NCBI GenBank assembly: GCA_964618895.1 | Contig: CAZUDO010000058.1 | Span: 60,332 to 124,331, forward strand | DNA length: 64,000 bases | Origin: CAZUDO01 sp964618895 | GTDB taxonomy: Bacteria; Desulfobacterota; Binatia; DP-6 | Direction: 5' to 3' | Part shown: positions 7,870 to 17,000 of the stretch, one piece after another | Layout of the letters: every line of letters starts with the position of its first letter | How positions within the stretch are numbered: position 1 is the first letter of the stretch | Translations under genes and position numbers: made by a program | Notes under the pieces: model-generated | What the model saw: only the letters and a program-made list of their open reading frames with translations | Told to the model about the DNA's origin: nothing | Databases searched by the model: none

Positions 7870-7998
7870 CGTGGCCGGCGGGCGGGAGTCCGGGGTCTCC
7901 GCTTCGCTCCTCGGCTCGCCGCGCGCACCGCTTCGATTGAGCAGGCATGCTCGCCTCGTCAAGGCGCTCCGACCCCGGACTCCCGCCCGCCGGCCACG
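7870..7998. repeat. 28-bp perfect inverted repeat with 73-base centre
   Basis: Bases 7870-7897 are the exact reverse complement of 7971-7998. The centre (7898-7970) holds a smaller hairpin, GAGCA..TGCTC, near 7940-7953. The element fills the space between the convergent DUF721 and thiI genes. No T-run follows either arm, so it is not a simple intrinsic terminator; it could be a REP/MITE-like unit or an RNA hairpin ending both transcripts. Confidence 0.8.
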
Positions 7999-8023
7999 CC
8001 GCAGCGCGCTGCGCACGCGCCCC

Positions 8024-9265
8024 CTACTGCGCTACCGCCTCGCCGATCCGCCCATCCTCTTGTGGGGGGAAGCGGTAGTGTTCGCGCGTCGTGTTGGTGA
8101 CGGCGTAGGCGACCAGGGCGGCGATGTCGAGCGGGGCTTCGGCCGCGGCCACCTCGGCAGGCTGGGCCCGGGTGGCCGGGTGGCGGGGAACGAAGAGCTG
8201 GCAGCAGTCCTGGTCGGGGAGGATCGACGTGTCGTAGGTGCCGATGCGGCCAGCTTGGGTGGTGATCTCGTCCTTGTCGGTCCCGATCAGCGGACGGAGG
8301 ACGGGGAGCGTCGCGACCGCGTTGATGACGGTCAGGTTGGGCAGCGTCTGCGACGCGACCTGCCCGAGGCTGTCCCCGGTGACGAGTGCCTGGGCGCCGC
8401 GGCGCTGGGCCAGCGTCTCGGCGATGCGGAGCATCATGCGGCGATAGAGTACGACCCGCAGCGGACGGCGGACAGCCGCCACGATCTGCCGCTGCACCTC
8501 GCCGAACGGCACCAGGAAGAGATCGGCCTCGCCCTGCCACTCGACCAAGAGGCCCGCCAGCGTGCGCGCCTTGTCCTGACTGGTGCGGTCGAGGAACGGC
8601 TCGCTATGGAAGTGTACGAAGTCGACCCGGCAGCCCCGGCGCATCATACGCCAGGCGGCGACCGGCGAGTCGATCCCGCCCGACAGCAGCGCCAGCACAC
8701 GCCCGCTCGTGCCGGCCGGCAGCCCGCCCGCGCCGATGCCCTTCTCGACCGAGAAGAACGCGCGCCCGGGAAGCACATCGACGGTGATGGTCACCACCCC
8801 GTGCTCGAGATCCACCCGTGCGCCGGTGGCAGCCTGGATGGCCGCCCCCAGGCGTGCGTTCACCTCCGGCGAGGTGAGCGGAAAGCCCTTGTCGCTCCGC
8901 TTGGTGAACACCCGGAAGCTCGGCACCGTGAGGCCGGCGAGTTGCTCCAGGACGGCGTGCCCCAGCCGATCGACGGCGGCGGTCGCCGCGGCCGGCCCAT
9001 CGCCCGCGAGCGGCTGCTCGTACGCGAGTGCGAAGTTCGCCAGGCCGAAGACCCGGCTGAGCCGGCGGCGCAGCTCCGGCCAGGCCGCCGGATCGTACAA
9101 CGGCACGAGCAGGCGCGCCGAGGCACGGCCGATCGGCCCGACCGGCAGCCCTGCGGTCACGCGCGCCACGTAGGCGGCGAGCTGGCGAACGAAGTACGGA
9201 CGGTTGCGCCCCTTGAGCGTGATCTCGTGGTAGCGCAACACGACCACGCAACTCGCGGTCGGCAT
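8024..9265 (-). CDS. thiI: tRNA 4-thiouridine synthetase ThiI (no rhodanese domain)
   Basis: A 413-residue ThiI that adenylates U8 of tRNA and inserts sulfur. It begins MPTASCVVVLRYHEITLKGRN with the ferredoxin-like/THUMP region (to about 170), then the PP-loop ATPase motif LLSGGIDSP (SGGIDS at 195-200) and TGDSLGQVASQT. C354 or C355 in DQDCCQLF is the conserved cysteine equivalent to E. coli Cys344. The C-terminal rhodanese domain of E. coli ThiI is missing, as in many bacteria. The start at 9265 gives the family N-terminus. It converges on DUF721 across a large inverted repeat; the thiS-thiG-thiE genes are 50 kb away. Confidence 0.93.
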   Translation of the reverse strand: MPTASCVVVLRYHEITLKGRNRPYFVRQLAAYVARVTAGLPVGPIGRASARLLVPLYDPAAWPELRRRLSRVFGLANFALAYEQPLAGDGPAAATAAVDRLGHAVLEQLAGLTVPSFRVFTKRSDKGFPLTSPEVNARLGAAIQAATGARVDLEHGVVTITVDVLPGRAFFSVEKGIGAGGLPAGTSGRVLALLSGGIDSPVAAWRMMRRGCRVDFVHFHSEPFLDRTSQDKARTLAGLLVEWQGEADLFLVPFGEVQRQIVAAVRRPLRVVLYRRMMLRIAETLAQRRGAQALVTGDSLGQVASQTLPNLTVINAVATLPVLRPLIGTDKDEITTQAGRIGTYDTSILPDQDCCQLFVPRHPATRAQPAEVAAAEAPLDIAALVAYAVTNTTREHYRFPPQEDGRIGEAVAQ

Positions 9266-9350
9266 CGGTTCTGTGTAGCACAGCCTCTGCCCGGTGCCAT
9301 CCGCGCCTTTGCGCGCGTCGGCGCCGATGCTAGGGTCGTCCGGCATCCCG

Positions 9351-9959
9351 ATGGGCACGATGGAAGAGGTGGTCCGCATCCTGGCGCACGCGCTCGCCGC
9401 ACGCGCTCGCCGCACGCTCGACGAGTCCGCCAAGACCCGCGCCGCCGTCCTCGTTCCTCTGCTGGCGGTCGACGACGCACCCCACGTGCTCTTCACGCGG
9501 CGCGCCAATGACCTTCCGCACCACCGCGGCGAGGTTGCGTTCCCCGGCGGAAGTCATCATCCCGGCGACGACGCCGACCTGTCGTTCACGGCGCTCCGTG
9601 AATCGCACGAAGAGATCGGCCTCGCGCCCGGCGACGTCCGGCTGCTCGGTGCCCTGGATGACATCGAAACCATGGCCTCCCGTTTCGTGATCACCCCCTT
9701 CGTGGGGGTCGTCCCGTACCCCTATCCCTGGCGCCCGTGTGCGGACGAGGTCGACACCATCTTCACCGTGCCGCTGCACGTGCTCCACACCCCGTCCACG
9801 CTGCAACGTGAGACCTGGGATTTCGGCGGTCGCATGCTCCCCGTCGACACCTACCGCGTGCACGGGCAGGTCATCTGGGGCGCCACGCACCGCATCACGC
9901 GCAACCTCCTCTCCCTCCTCGACACGCCGGCTCACCCTGCGCCGGGGGCGAGCACCTGA
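9351..9959 (+). CDS. Nudix hydrolase, CoA-diphosphatase (NudL) type
   Basis: A 202-residue Nudix protein. The Nudix box runs from about residue 66 to 91 (GGSHHPGDD... ending ALRESHEEIGL). It is preceded by LPHHRGEVAFPGG, the family mark of CoA pyrophosphatases such as NudL/YeaB, which split coenzyme A or acyl-CoA to phosphopantetheine and 3',5'-ADP. The exact start is uncertain: ATG at 9351 or 9360; neither has a clear ribosome site. It is followed one base after its stop by the M23 peptidase gene, so the two should be co-translated. Confidence 0.85.
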   Translation: MGTMEEVVRILAHALAARARRTLDESAKTRAAVLVPLLAVDDAPHVLFTRRANDLPHHRGEVAFPGGSHHPGDDADLSFTALRESHEEIGLAPGDVRLLGALDDIETMASRFVITPFVGVVPYPYPWRPCADEVDTIFTVPLHVLHTPSTLQRETWDFGGRMLPVDTYRVHGQVIWGATHRITRNLLSLLDTPAHPAPGAST

Positions 9960-9960
9960 C

Positions 9961-11304
9961 GTGTGGCGCCTGCTCCTCCTGCTGGTCGTGGCCGGGCTCG
10001 GGGTGATCGCCCTGTATGCCGAGCCCTTCGCACCGACCGTGACCCTCGAGACTCCCGTCGACACCGTCGGACGAGGTACCACGCTACGCGTGGTGGCCCG
10101 CGATCGCGGCTCGGGCCTGGCGCACATCGAATTGCGGCTCGTGCCCGAGGGCAGTGCCCCGGTCGTGGTCGCCGAAGAGCACTTTCCGCGCCGCTCCTGG
10201 CGCGGAAGCGGCGTCCACGAGACCACGATCACCCCAACCCTCGACCTGAGCGCCGCCAAAGTCCCCGAAGGACGGGCGACCCTCGAGCTCCGCGTCGCGG
10301 ACCACTCGTGGCTGGCCGGCCTGCGTCGCAAGCCGCAACTCACGCACCCCGTCACCATCGACCTGACTCCGCCGACGCTCGAGATCCCTCCGACCGAGCA
10401 CGTCGCACGCTTGGGGGGCGCGGAATGCGTGGTCTACAAGGTCGGGCCGGACACCGTTCGCACGGGCGTCGAAGTGGGACCCCGCTTCTTCCCCGCCACT
10501 GCCGGGCTGTTCGCCGACCCGGCGCTGCGGGTGGCACTGTTCGCCCTGCCGCCAGACACCCCCGAGGCGCAACCCACGGTCGTGGTGAGCGATCAGGTGG
10601 GGAACACGCGGCGGCTCACGTTCGGGGTCACCGTCACCCCGCGCCGTTTCGCCGACAAGATCATGCCCCTCAGCGACGACTTCCTGGCCCGCAAGGTTCC
10701 CGAACTCCTGCAGGCCAACGAGCTCGAGACGAGCGGCGATCTCGTCACCGGCTACCTGCGGATCAACCGGGACCTGCGCGCCACCAGCGAAGCCCGACTG
10801 CGTGAGATGTGCCGCGAGACTGCCTCCACCCCGCGCTGGGAAGGTTCGTTCCATCGCCTCCCCAACGCCGCACCCCTGTCCGGGTTCGCCGACCACCGCA
10901 CCTACGTCTACGGCGGCAAGACGGTCGACGAACAGACCCACCTCGGTTTCGACCTCGCCTCCATTCGCGGCAGCGCGGTACCCGCCGGCAATCGCGGCCG
11001 GGTGGTCTTCGCGGGCCCGCTCGGCATCTACGGCAACACCGTCGTCCTGGACCACGGCCTTGGGCTGTTCTCGCTCTACGGGCACCTGAGCACCATGCAG
11101 GTGACGGCAGGCGCCGATGTTGCACGCGGCGACATGCTCGGGAACACCGGGGACACGGGGCTCGCCGCAGGTGACCACCTGCATTTCAGCACCATGATCC
11201 ATGGCGTGCACGTCGACCCGGTCGAATGGTGGGACGCGCATTGGATCCGCGACCATGTCGAGTCGCGCCTGAACGCCTACCCGCGCTCCGGAGGCGCTTC
11301 GTGA
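9961..11304 (+). CDS. M23 (LytM) family murein endopeptidase, membrane-anchored
   Basis: A 447-residue exported protein. The GTG start at 9961 is followed by a hydrophobic segment LLLLLVVAGLGVIALY that may be an anchor or uncleaved signal. Residues about 25-290 form beta-rich Ig-like regions. The C-terminal domain has the zinc-binding motifs HLGFD (H327, D331) and HLH (H406, H408) of LytM peptidases, which cut peptidoglycan cross-links. It is one base downstream of the Nudix gene, and its last bases (GTGA) overlap the start of the next gene. Confidence 0.9.
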   Translation: MWRLLLLLVVAGLGVIALYAEPFAPTVTLETPVDTVGRGTTLRVVARDRGSGLAHIELRLVPEGSAPVVVAEEHFPRRSWRGSGVHETTITPTLDLSAAKVPEGRATLELRVADHSWLAGLRRKPQLTHPVTIDLTPPTLEIPPTEHVARLGGAECVVYKVGPDTVRTGVEVGPRFFPATAGLFADPALRVALFALPPDTPEAQPTVVVSDQVGNTRRLTFGVTVTPRRFADKIMPLSDDFLARKVPELLQANELETSGDLVTGYLRINRDLRATSEARLREMCRETASTPRWEGSFHRLPNAAPLSGFADHRTYVYGGKTVDEQTHLGFDLASIRGSAVPAGNRGRVVFAGPLGIYGNTVVLDHGLGLFSLYGHLSTMQVTAGADVARGDMLGNTGDTGLAAGDHLHFSTMIHGVHVDPVEWWDAHWIRDHVESRLNAYPRSGGAS

Positions 11305-12506
11305 GCGATCGGCAGGTGGCCGCCGCGGGCGAGCTGGTGGCCCTCGGCGTCGATCCCGCCACCTTGTCGACCGACCCGGTGCCGGACGCTACCGTCGCGA
11401 CGCTGCGCACCCTCGTGGCGGGCCCCGATGGCGTCGCTGTCGCCAACGCCCTGGGTGCCCTCGACGCACCGTCCGTCCCCGCGCTGCTCCTGGCGCTCGA
11501 GCCGCACGCTACCCGCGTCGGGCACCGGGCCATCCGGCGTGCGCTCTACCGGCTCGCCCAGCGCAAGGTGGCAATCCCCGAGCGTCCACCCTCGCCTGCC
11601 CCCGGGCGCGCGGGCGCCCCCGCTCTGGAGGCGTTGCTCTCCCCCTTCGACCGCGACGGCGATCGGCTGATCTGGCTCATGCGCGAGCTCCCGCTCGGGG
11701 GCTCGCTGGTCGCCTACGCGCACGTCCACGAGCCGCGCGGGCTGCTCGAGTTCTCTGCGGGCGAGGTGGGACGCAAGCGCCTGCGCGAGCTCCGTCGCCG
11801 CATGACGGCGGACCACGGCCTCGCCCTCGTCCCGGTCGACTGGCGGATCGCCGACGCCCTGCTCGTCGAGGCACAGGCCCGGCTGGAGAAACCGGACTCC
11901 CGCCACGACTACCTCCGCGTCCGCCCGCGCTTCACGACCGCCGAGCCGGCGGCGCCGGCAGAGCCCGTGTCGGCGCGCGTCACCCCGCTCGACGACGCCG
12001 AGCGCAGCGCGCTGGTCGCCGCATCCGCGGCGCTGCTGGAGGAGCCCGAGGTCCGGGCGTGGTGGCCCGCCGAGAGCGACGCGCGCCCGTTCATCGCCGA
12101 GATGGAAGCCGTCCGAGAAAGCCCGCTCCTGGTGAGCCGGGCCGCCCAGGAGGAGCGCCTGCGGGAGATTCTACGCCGGGCGGCACAAACCCTCACGCCG
12201 CCCACCGTACTGGCCCGCCGGCTCGACGGCACCGCCTACGTGCTCGCCGAATCGGGCCGGGTCCCGGCGGCCCGTCTGGCGATGGCCGTCGCCGTGACGC
12301 TGCACGAGCAACCCGACGACGCCGCCGACATCCCCGTCGTCGCCCTCCTCACCGAGCGCGCGCTCGGACAGATGCTCGCCACCGACACCGCCCAGCACGA
12401 CGAGGCGCAGCGCGGCTCGCTGGTGGTTACGCCGGCGCAGTTCCTGCGCGACCACGCCGCGGCTAGAGATCAATCGTCATCCCATCCCGGGCGCACTCGA
12501 AGCTGA
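11301..12506 (+). CDS. Uncharacterised 401-residue protein
   Basis: A GTG start at 11301 overlaps the M23 stop by 4 bases, indicating translational coupling. The protein is Ala/Arg/Glu-rich and mostly helical by appearance, with no signal peptide or membrane segment and no motif I recognise. Two halves are visible: a first domain (about 1-215) with LIWLMRELPLGGSLVAYAHV, and a second (about 230-390) of short amphipathic helices. The last 15 codons overlap the 3' end of the convergent metallo-hydrolase gene. It may assist the peptidase with which it is coupled, but nothing in the sequence proves it. Confidence 0.75.
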   Translation: MSDRQVAAAGELVALGVDPATLSTDPVPDATVATLRTLVAGPDGVAVANALGALDAPSVPALLLALEPHATRVGHRAIRRALYRLAQRKVAIPERPPSPAPGRAGAPALEALLSPFDRDGDRLIWLMRELPLGGSLVAYAHVHEPRGLLEFSAGEVGRKRLRELRRRMTADHGLALVPVDWRIADALLVEAQARLEKPDSRHDYLRVRPRFTTAEPAAPAEPVSARVTPLDDAERSALVAASAALLEEPEVRAWWPAESDARPFIAEMEAVRESPLLVSRAAQEERLREILRRAAQTLTPPTVLARRLDGTAYVLAESGRVPAARLAMAVAVTLHEQPDDAADIPVVALLTERALGQMLATDTAQHDEAQRGSLVVTPAQFLRDHAAARDQSSSHPGRTRS

Positions 12507-13203
12507 TCTCGGCCAGGCGGCCGAGGGGTTCGCTCCCGAGGTGCGTCAAAACCAGGCGCCGGCAGCCGAAGTCCCGTGCCCGCTGGGCGATCTCGCGGTA
12601 CGACAGATGGAAGTCGGGCATGCGCGGCTCGAAGGTCGAGCACTCGCACAGGAAGAGATCGACGCCGCGCGCCCGGGTGACGAATTCCTCCGTCCAGCCC
12701 GAGTCGCCGGAGTAGAGCACGCTCCGCCCCGCCACCTCGACCCGATACCCGAGACAGACCATCTCGCTGGCATGCGGCACCGCGAACGGCAGCACGGTCA
12801 CGTCCCCGGTGACAAACGCCGTCCCTGGTATCACCTCGATCACGTCGAACGGGAACGGCAGCTGCTGCCGCGCGCTGTGCTCGTACAGCGCCTCGAACAA
12901 CGCCGCGAGGCGCGGCGCGGTGCCCGGTGGGCCATACACCGTCAGCGGGCGTGTGCGCGGATGCTCGTAGAGGTACTCCATCAGCAGGAAGGGGACGCCG
13001 CCGAAGTGGTCGCCATGGAGATGGGAGAGCAGCACGAAGTCGATGGCCGCCGGGTCGTACCCGTCGCGCTTGAGCGCCTGCAGCACGGTCGGACCACAGT
13101 CGAGCAGGAAGGTCGCCGACGGCGCCACCACCAGGTACGCGCTGTGTGCCCGCCCACCGGAGCCGAAGGCGTCGCCCGAACCGAGCACGACTACCCGGAC
13201 CAT
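12463..13203 (-). CDS. MBL-fold metallo-hydrolase (RNase Z-like)
   Basis: A 246-residue metallo-beta-lactamase-fold hydrolase. The metal motif is HLHGDH (H61, H63, D65, H66) after LLDCGPT. Further ligands are the His in FAVPHASE, the Asp in YSGDSGWTEE and the late His in VLTHLGSE. The arrangement matches the RNase Z/ElaC-like group, although the length is shorter than tRNase Z (about 300) and the exosite arm is not evident, so another phosphodiesterase activity is equally likely. It overlaps the convergent upstream gene by 44 bases. Confidence 0.85.
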   Translation of the reverse strand: MVRVVVLGSGDAFGSGGRAHSAYLVVAPSATFLLDCGPTVLQALKRDGYDPAAIDFVLLSHLHGDHFGGVPFLLMEYLYEHPRTRPLTVYGPPGTAPRLAALFEALYEHSARQQLPFPFDVIEVIPGTAFVTGDVTVLPFAVPHASEMVCLGYRVEVAGRSVLYSGDSGWTEEFVTRARGVDLFLCECSTFEPRMPDFHLSYREIAQRARDFGCRRLVLTHLGSEPLGRLAEISFECARDGMTIDL

Positions 13204-13397
13204 GATTCAGCCGTCTCCCCGCCGCACAGGGGCGCGCAGCACCGTCATCGGTTCGTCACTGACGTCCCCGGAACTCTGCGCCATCGACGCCTCCATCAGA
13301 CACCAGGCCGCGGGCGAACCAATCTCGAGTTCGTGATGGCATGGGCCTTGCTGCTCCCCTTCTAGTAGAGCCCGCAGTACGTGGCTAGAGGTCGACG

Positions 13398-13712
13398 ATG
13401 TTCGAGCTGTTCGCCGGGTTACAAGGGGGGATGTTCGACGAGGGAGCCCGCCTCCTCCAGGTGAGTCTGGTGGCCGTGGTGGCGGGGCTGCTCGCGGAGG
13501 CTCTGGTGGACACCGGCACGCGCGCCCGGGGCATGCCCCTGCTGTGCGGTCTGACGGGGGTGTGGCTCGGGAACTGGGCGGCGCGCCTCGCGGACTGGAG
13601 TCCCGCCCCGCACGTGGCCGACCACGCCCTGCTGCCAGCGCTCCTCGGCACCCTCACCGTGGCGGTGTTCGTCAAGCTGGTCGGCCTCGGCATCGTTGGC
13701 CCGCAGCGATAG
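13398..13712 (+). CDS. Small integral membrane protein
   Basis: A 104-residue protein with hydrophobic stretches at about 21-37 (LLQVSLVAVVAGLLAEA), 48-58 and 76-98 (LLPALLGTLTVAVFVKLVGLGIV). It looks like a two- or three-helix inner membrane protein. AGAGG lies 7 bases before the ATG. The layout vaguely recalls GlsB/YeaQ-type small membrane proteins, but no defining motif is seen. Its stop is 5 bases from the stop of the convergent coiled-coil gene. Confidence 0.65.
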   Translation: MFELFAGLQGGMFDEGARLLQVSLVAVVAGLLAEALVDTGTRARGMPLLCGLTGVWLGNWAARLADWSPAPHVADHALLPALLGTLTVAVFVKLVGLGIVGPQR

Positions 13713-13717
13713 AGGGG

Positions 13718-14035
13718 TCAGTCACCGGGCGGCGACGGCGCGCCGCGCTCTTCGCGCCCCTGGTGCAGCTCCCGGAACCGGCGCTCCAGCTCGGCGAACC
13801 CGGCCTCCATCCGGCCCGAGCGCGCCACCACGTCTTCGAGCTGTCGCCCGAGCTGATCACGCTGCAGCTCGACCTCGCGCAGGCGTCGCTCGAGGTCCTG
13901 CACCGCTTCGGTGCGCTTGATGACGAAGTCGCCCGCTCCAGAGTGGACCAGGTACATCGTGCCGCCGACGCCCAGCACGAAGCCGAGGAGCAGTGCGAAC
14001 AGAAAACGGATCACACCGGCCATCCATCCCTCCAT
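13718..14035 (-). CDS. Membrane-anchored coiled-coil protein
   Basis: A 105-residue protein with one N-terminal membrane helix (VIRFLFALLLGFVLGVGGTMYL, about 8-29) and a heptad-like coiled coil (about 42-95, VQDLERRLREVELQRDQLGR onward), ending in a Pro/Gly tail. Start could be ATG 14035 or 14023. It lies 9 bases after the glutamate dehydrogenase stop on the same strand and is probably the last gene of that operon. No function can be assigned. Confidence 0.65.
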   Translation of the reverse strand: MEGWMAGVIRFLFALLLGFVLGVGGTMYLVHSGAGDFVIKRTEAVQDLERRLREVELQRDQLGRQLEDVVARSGRMEAGFAELERRFRELHQGREERGAPSPPGD

Positions 14036-14044
14036 GATCGGGTC

Positions 14045-17000
14045 CTAGAGCGGCGTCGGACTCGCCGTCTCGGCCAGCAGGCGCAGCTCGTGCACGACCA
14101 CGTGCAGAGCCGCCAGGCTCGGGCGCGGGAGCGCGCGCACGTCGCGCACCAGCGCCTCGATCGCCTCCAGCGCATGCACCGGGAGCGCCTCCGGCGTGAG
14201 ATGTGCCAGCCGCCGTCGCGCACGCAGCACGTCCGTCACCAACCCCTCGACCGCCCGCTGCTGCCAGCGATCGTCTTCCCCGGCCTCACCGAGACGGCCC
14301 CACAACCATGCGAAGTCGAGCTGCCGCCCGAGCCCATAGTAGCGTGCGGCGGTCGCCTCGAGATCGTTGCCCTGTTGGCGCGCCACCGTGACCACGTCGA
14401 GGGCGCCGGCAAGCCACCCGGCGGCCGCGACGGCACGCGCCAGCGGGCTCGGGAGGCCGGACATCTCGAGGTCGGCCACCTGTTTGGCGAAGGCCTGCGC
14501 CTCGGCACCCACCAGCCACTCCGGGAGACGATCGCGCACGCGCCCCAGCCCCGGCGCCAGGTCGGCCAGCAGCTCGACCGCCGGGCGCGCGGGGTCGCCG
14601 TTGGCCAGCAGCCACTTCGTCACCCGCTCCGCTGGCCGCTCGAGGGCGAGCGCGCACACGGTCTGGGCCTCCGCGGAGCCGCCCACGCCGCGCCCGGCCG
14701 CCACCAGCTCAGCCGCCCCGATCAGACTCCAGGCGATGCCCCAGGCGCGCACCACCGCGACCGTCGACGCGCCGGTGTCGCGCGCCACCCGTGCGACGAA
14801 GGTCATGCCCAGCCCATCCACCAGCGCGTTCACGACCTCGGTGGCGACGATCTCCCGCCGCAGCGGGTGGGCGGCGATCGCCGCCGGGAAGCGGGCTGCC
14901 ACCCCGTCCGGGAAGTAGTGCGTCAGGTGATGGGCGAACAACGTGTCGTCGGCCAGCTCCGACGCCAGCAGCGCCCGCTGCAGGGAGATTTTCGTGTACG
15001 CCATCAGGACGGCCAGCTCGGGACGGGTGAGTCCCAGGAAGGTCGGGCGCCGGGCACGCAGAGCATCGCGATCGGGCAGCACCTCGAGGCTCCGGTCGAG
15101 GCCGACCACCCGCTCGAGCTCGGCCATGAGATCGCGGAAGTCGGCCAGCCGGGTCCGGCTGCGGAGCTCGTCCACCCCCAGCAGCTCGCTCTGCGCGCGG
15201 TTGTGGGCCAGCACGCGTTCGACCACGTCGGGCGTGACCTCGGCCAGGAGCGCGTTCCGCTCCCGGGGCGTGAGGGCGCCGTGCTCGATCGCCGCCTGCA
15301 GACAGATCTTGAGATTCACCTCGTGGTCCGACATGTCGACACCGGCCGAGTTGTCGACCGCGTCCGTGTTCACCCGGCCGCCCGCGAGCGCGTATTCGAT
15401 CCGTGCCCGCGGCGTGAGGCCGAGGTTGCCTCCCTCTGCCACCATCCGCGCGCGCAGCGCGTTGGCGCGCACGCGCACCTGGTCGTTCACCGCGTCGCGG
15501 ATGTCGGCGTCGGTCTCCTGCGAACTGCCGACGTAGGTCCCGATACCGCCGTTGAACAACACGTCGACGTCGAGCCCAAGCACGGCGTGGACCAACCGCT
15601 CGCCGCTCACCGCGTCGTCCCCGAGCCCGAGGAGGGCGCGCACCTCGGGTGACACGGTCACGCGTTTGGCGGCACGCGCCACCACCATTCCCCCCGGAGA
15701 CAGGACGGCCGTATCGTACGCCTCCCAGCCGAGGCCGGCGGCGAACAGCCGTGCGCGCTCCGCAAAACTGCGCGCCGGATCGGGCTCGGGATCGAGGAAG
15801 ACGTGCCGGTGATTGAACGCCGCTCGCAACCGGACGTGCGGGGAGCGCAGCAGCCCGTTGCCGAACACGTCGCCCCCCATATCGCCGATGCCGGCCACCG
15901 CGAGCGGCGCCGTGTCGGCATCGACCCCGAGGGCCCGGCCGTGCGTGCGCACGCATTCCCAGGCGCCGCGCGCCGTGATGCCGAGCTTCTTATGATCGTA
16001 GCCGTTGGAGCCTCCGGACGCGAAGGCGTCGCCGAGCCAGAATCCGTACTCGGCCGCGATCCCGTTGGCGGTGTCCGAGAAGGTGGCCGTGCCCTTGTCG
16101 GCGGCCACGACCAGATACGGGTCGTCGTCGTCGTGGACGACCAGGTCGGCCGGCGCGTGCACCCGACCCGCGACCAGATTGTCGGTCAGGTCGAGGAGGC
16201 CCCGGATGAGGGTCGTATACGCAGCGATCACGGCCTCGGGATCGCGCCGCCCTTTCACCACGAATCCACCCTTGGCGCCGGTCGGGACGATGACGGCGTT
16301 CTTCACGGTCTGGGTCTTCATGAGCCCCAGGATCTCGGTGCGGAAATCGTCGGGCCGATCGCTCCACCGGATGCCCCCGCGAGAAATCTTGCCGCCGCGT
16401 AGATGCACGCCTTCCATGCCAGGCCCCTGCACGAAGATCTCGTACAGCGGCCGCGGCGTCGGCAGGAACATCAGGCCGGCGCTGTGCAGCTTGAGGGCGA
16501 TGTACGCCCGTGGCGGACCCGGGGCGAAGAAGTTCGTACGCACCGTCGCCTCGACCAGCTCGAGCAGGGCGCGTAGCAGACGATCCTCACGTAGACTCTG
16601 CACGGCGTCGAGGCTGGCAAGGAAGCGCGCGGCCGGCGGCTCGGCGCCCGGCTCGGAGGGGCCCCCCGGGCGGAAGCGCCCCGCAAAGCAGGCGAAGAGC
16701 AGGCGCGCCGGCTCGGGATGGTCGGCGAGGGTGGCCAGGACCGCCTCACGACCCCCGAGCCCGGCCTGGACCGCATAGGCGCCGTACGCGCGCAGGCAGT
16801 CGACCGCGCGCCAGTCGAGTCCGGCTTCGACAACCAGGCGGTTGAGCACATCGTTCTGCGTCCGCTCGTCGTGGATCGCGACCAGCGCGTTCGCCAGGCG
16901 CGCGCCGACGGCCGCCACGTCGAGCCGCTGCTGGCGACGGTCCTGGATGCGGAAGGTCTGCACGAACAGCAGACGCCCCTCGGGCAGCGCCACCCGCACC

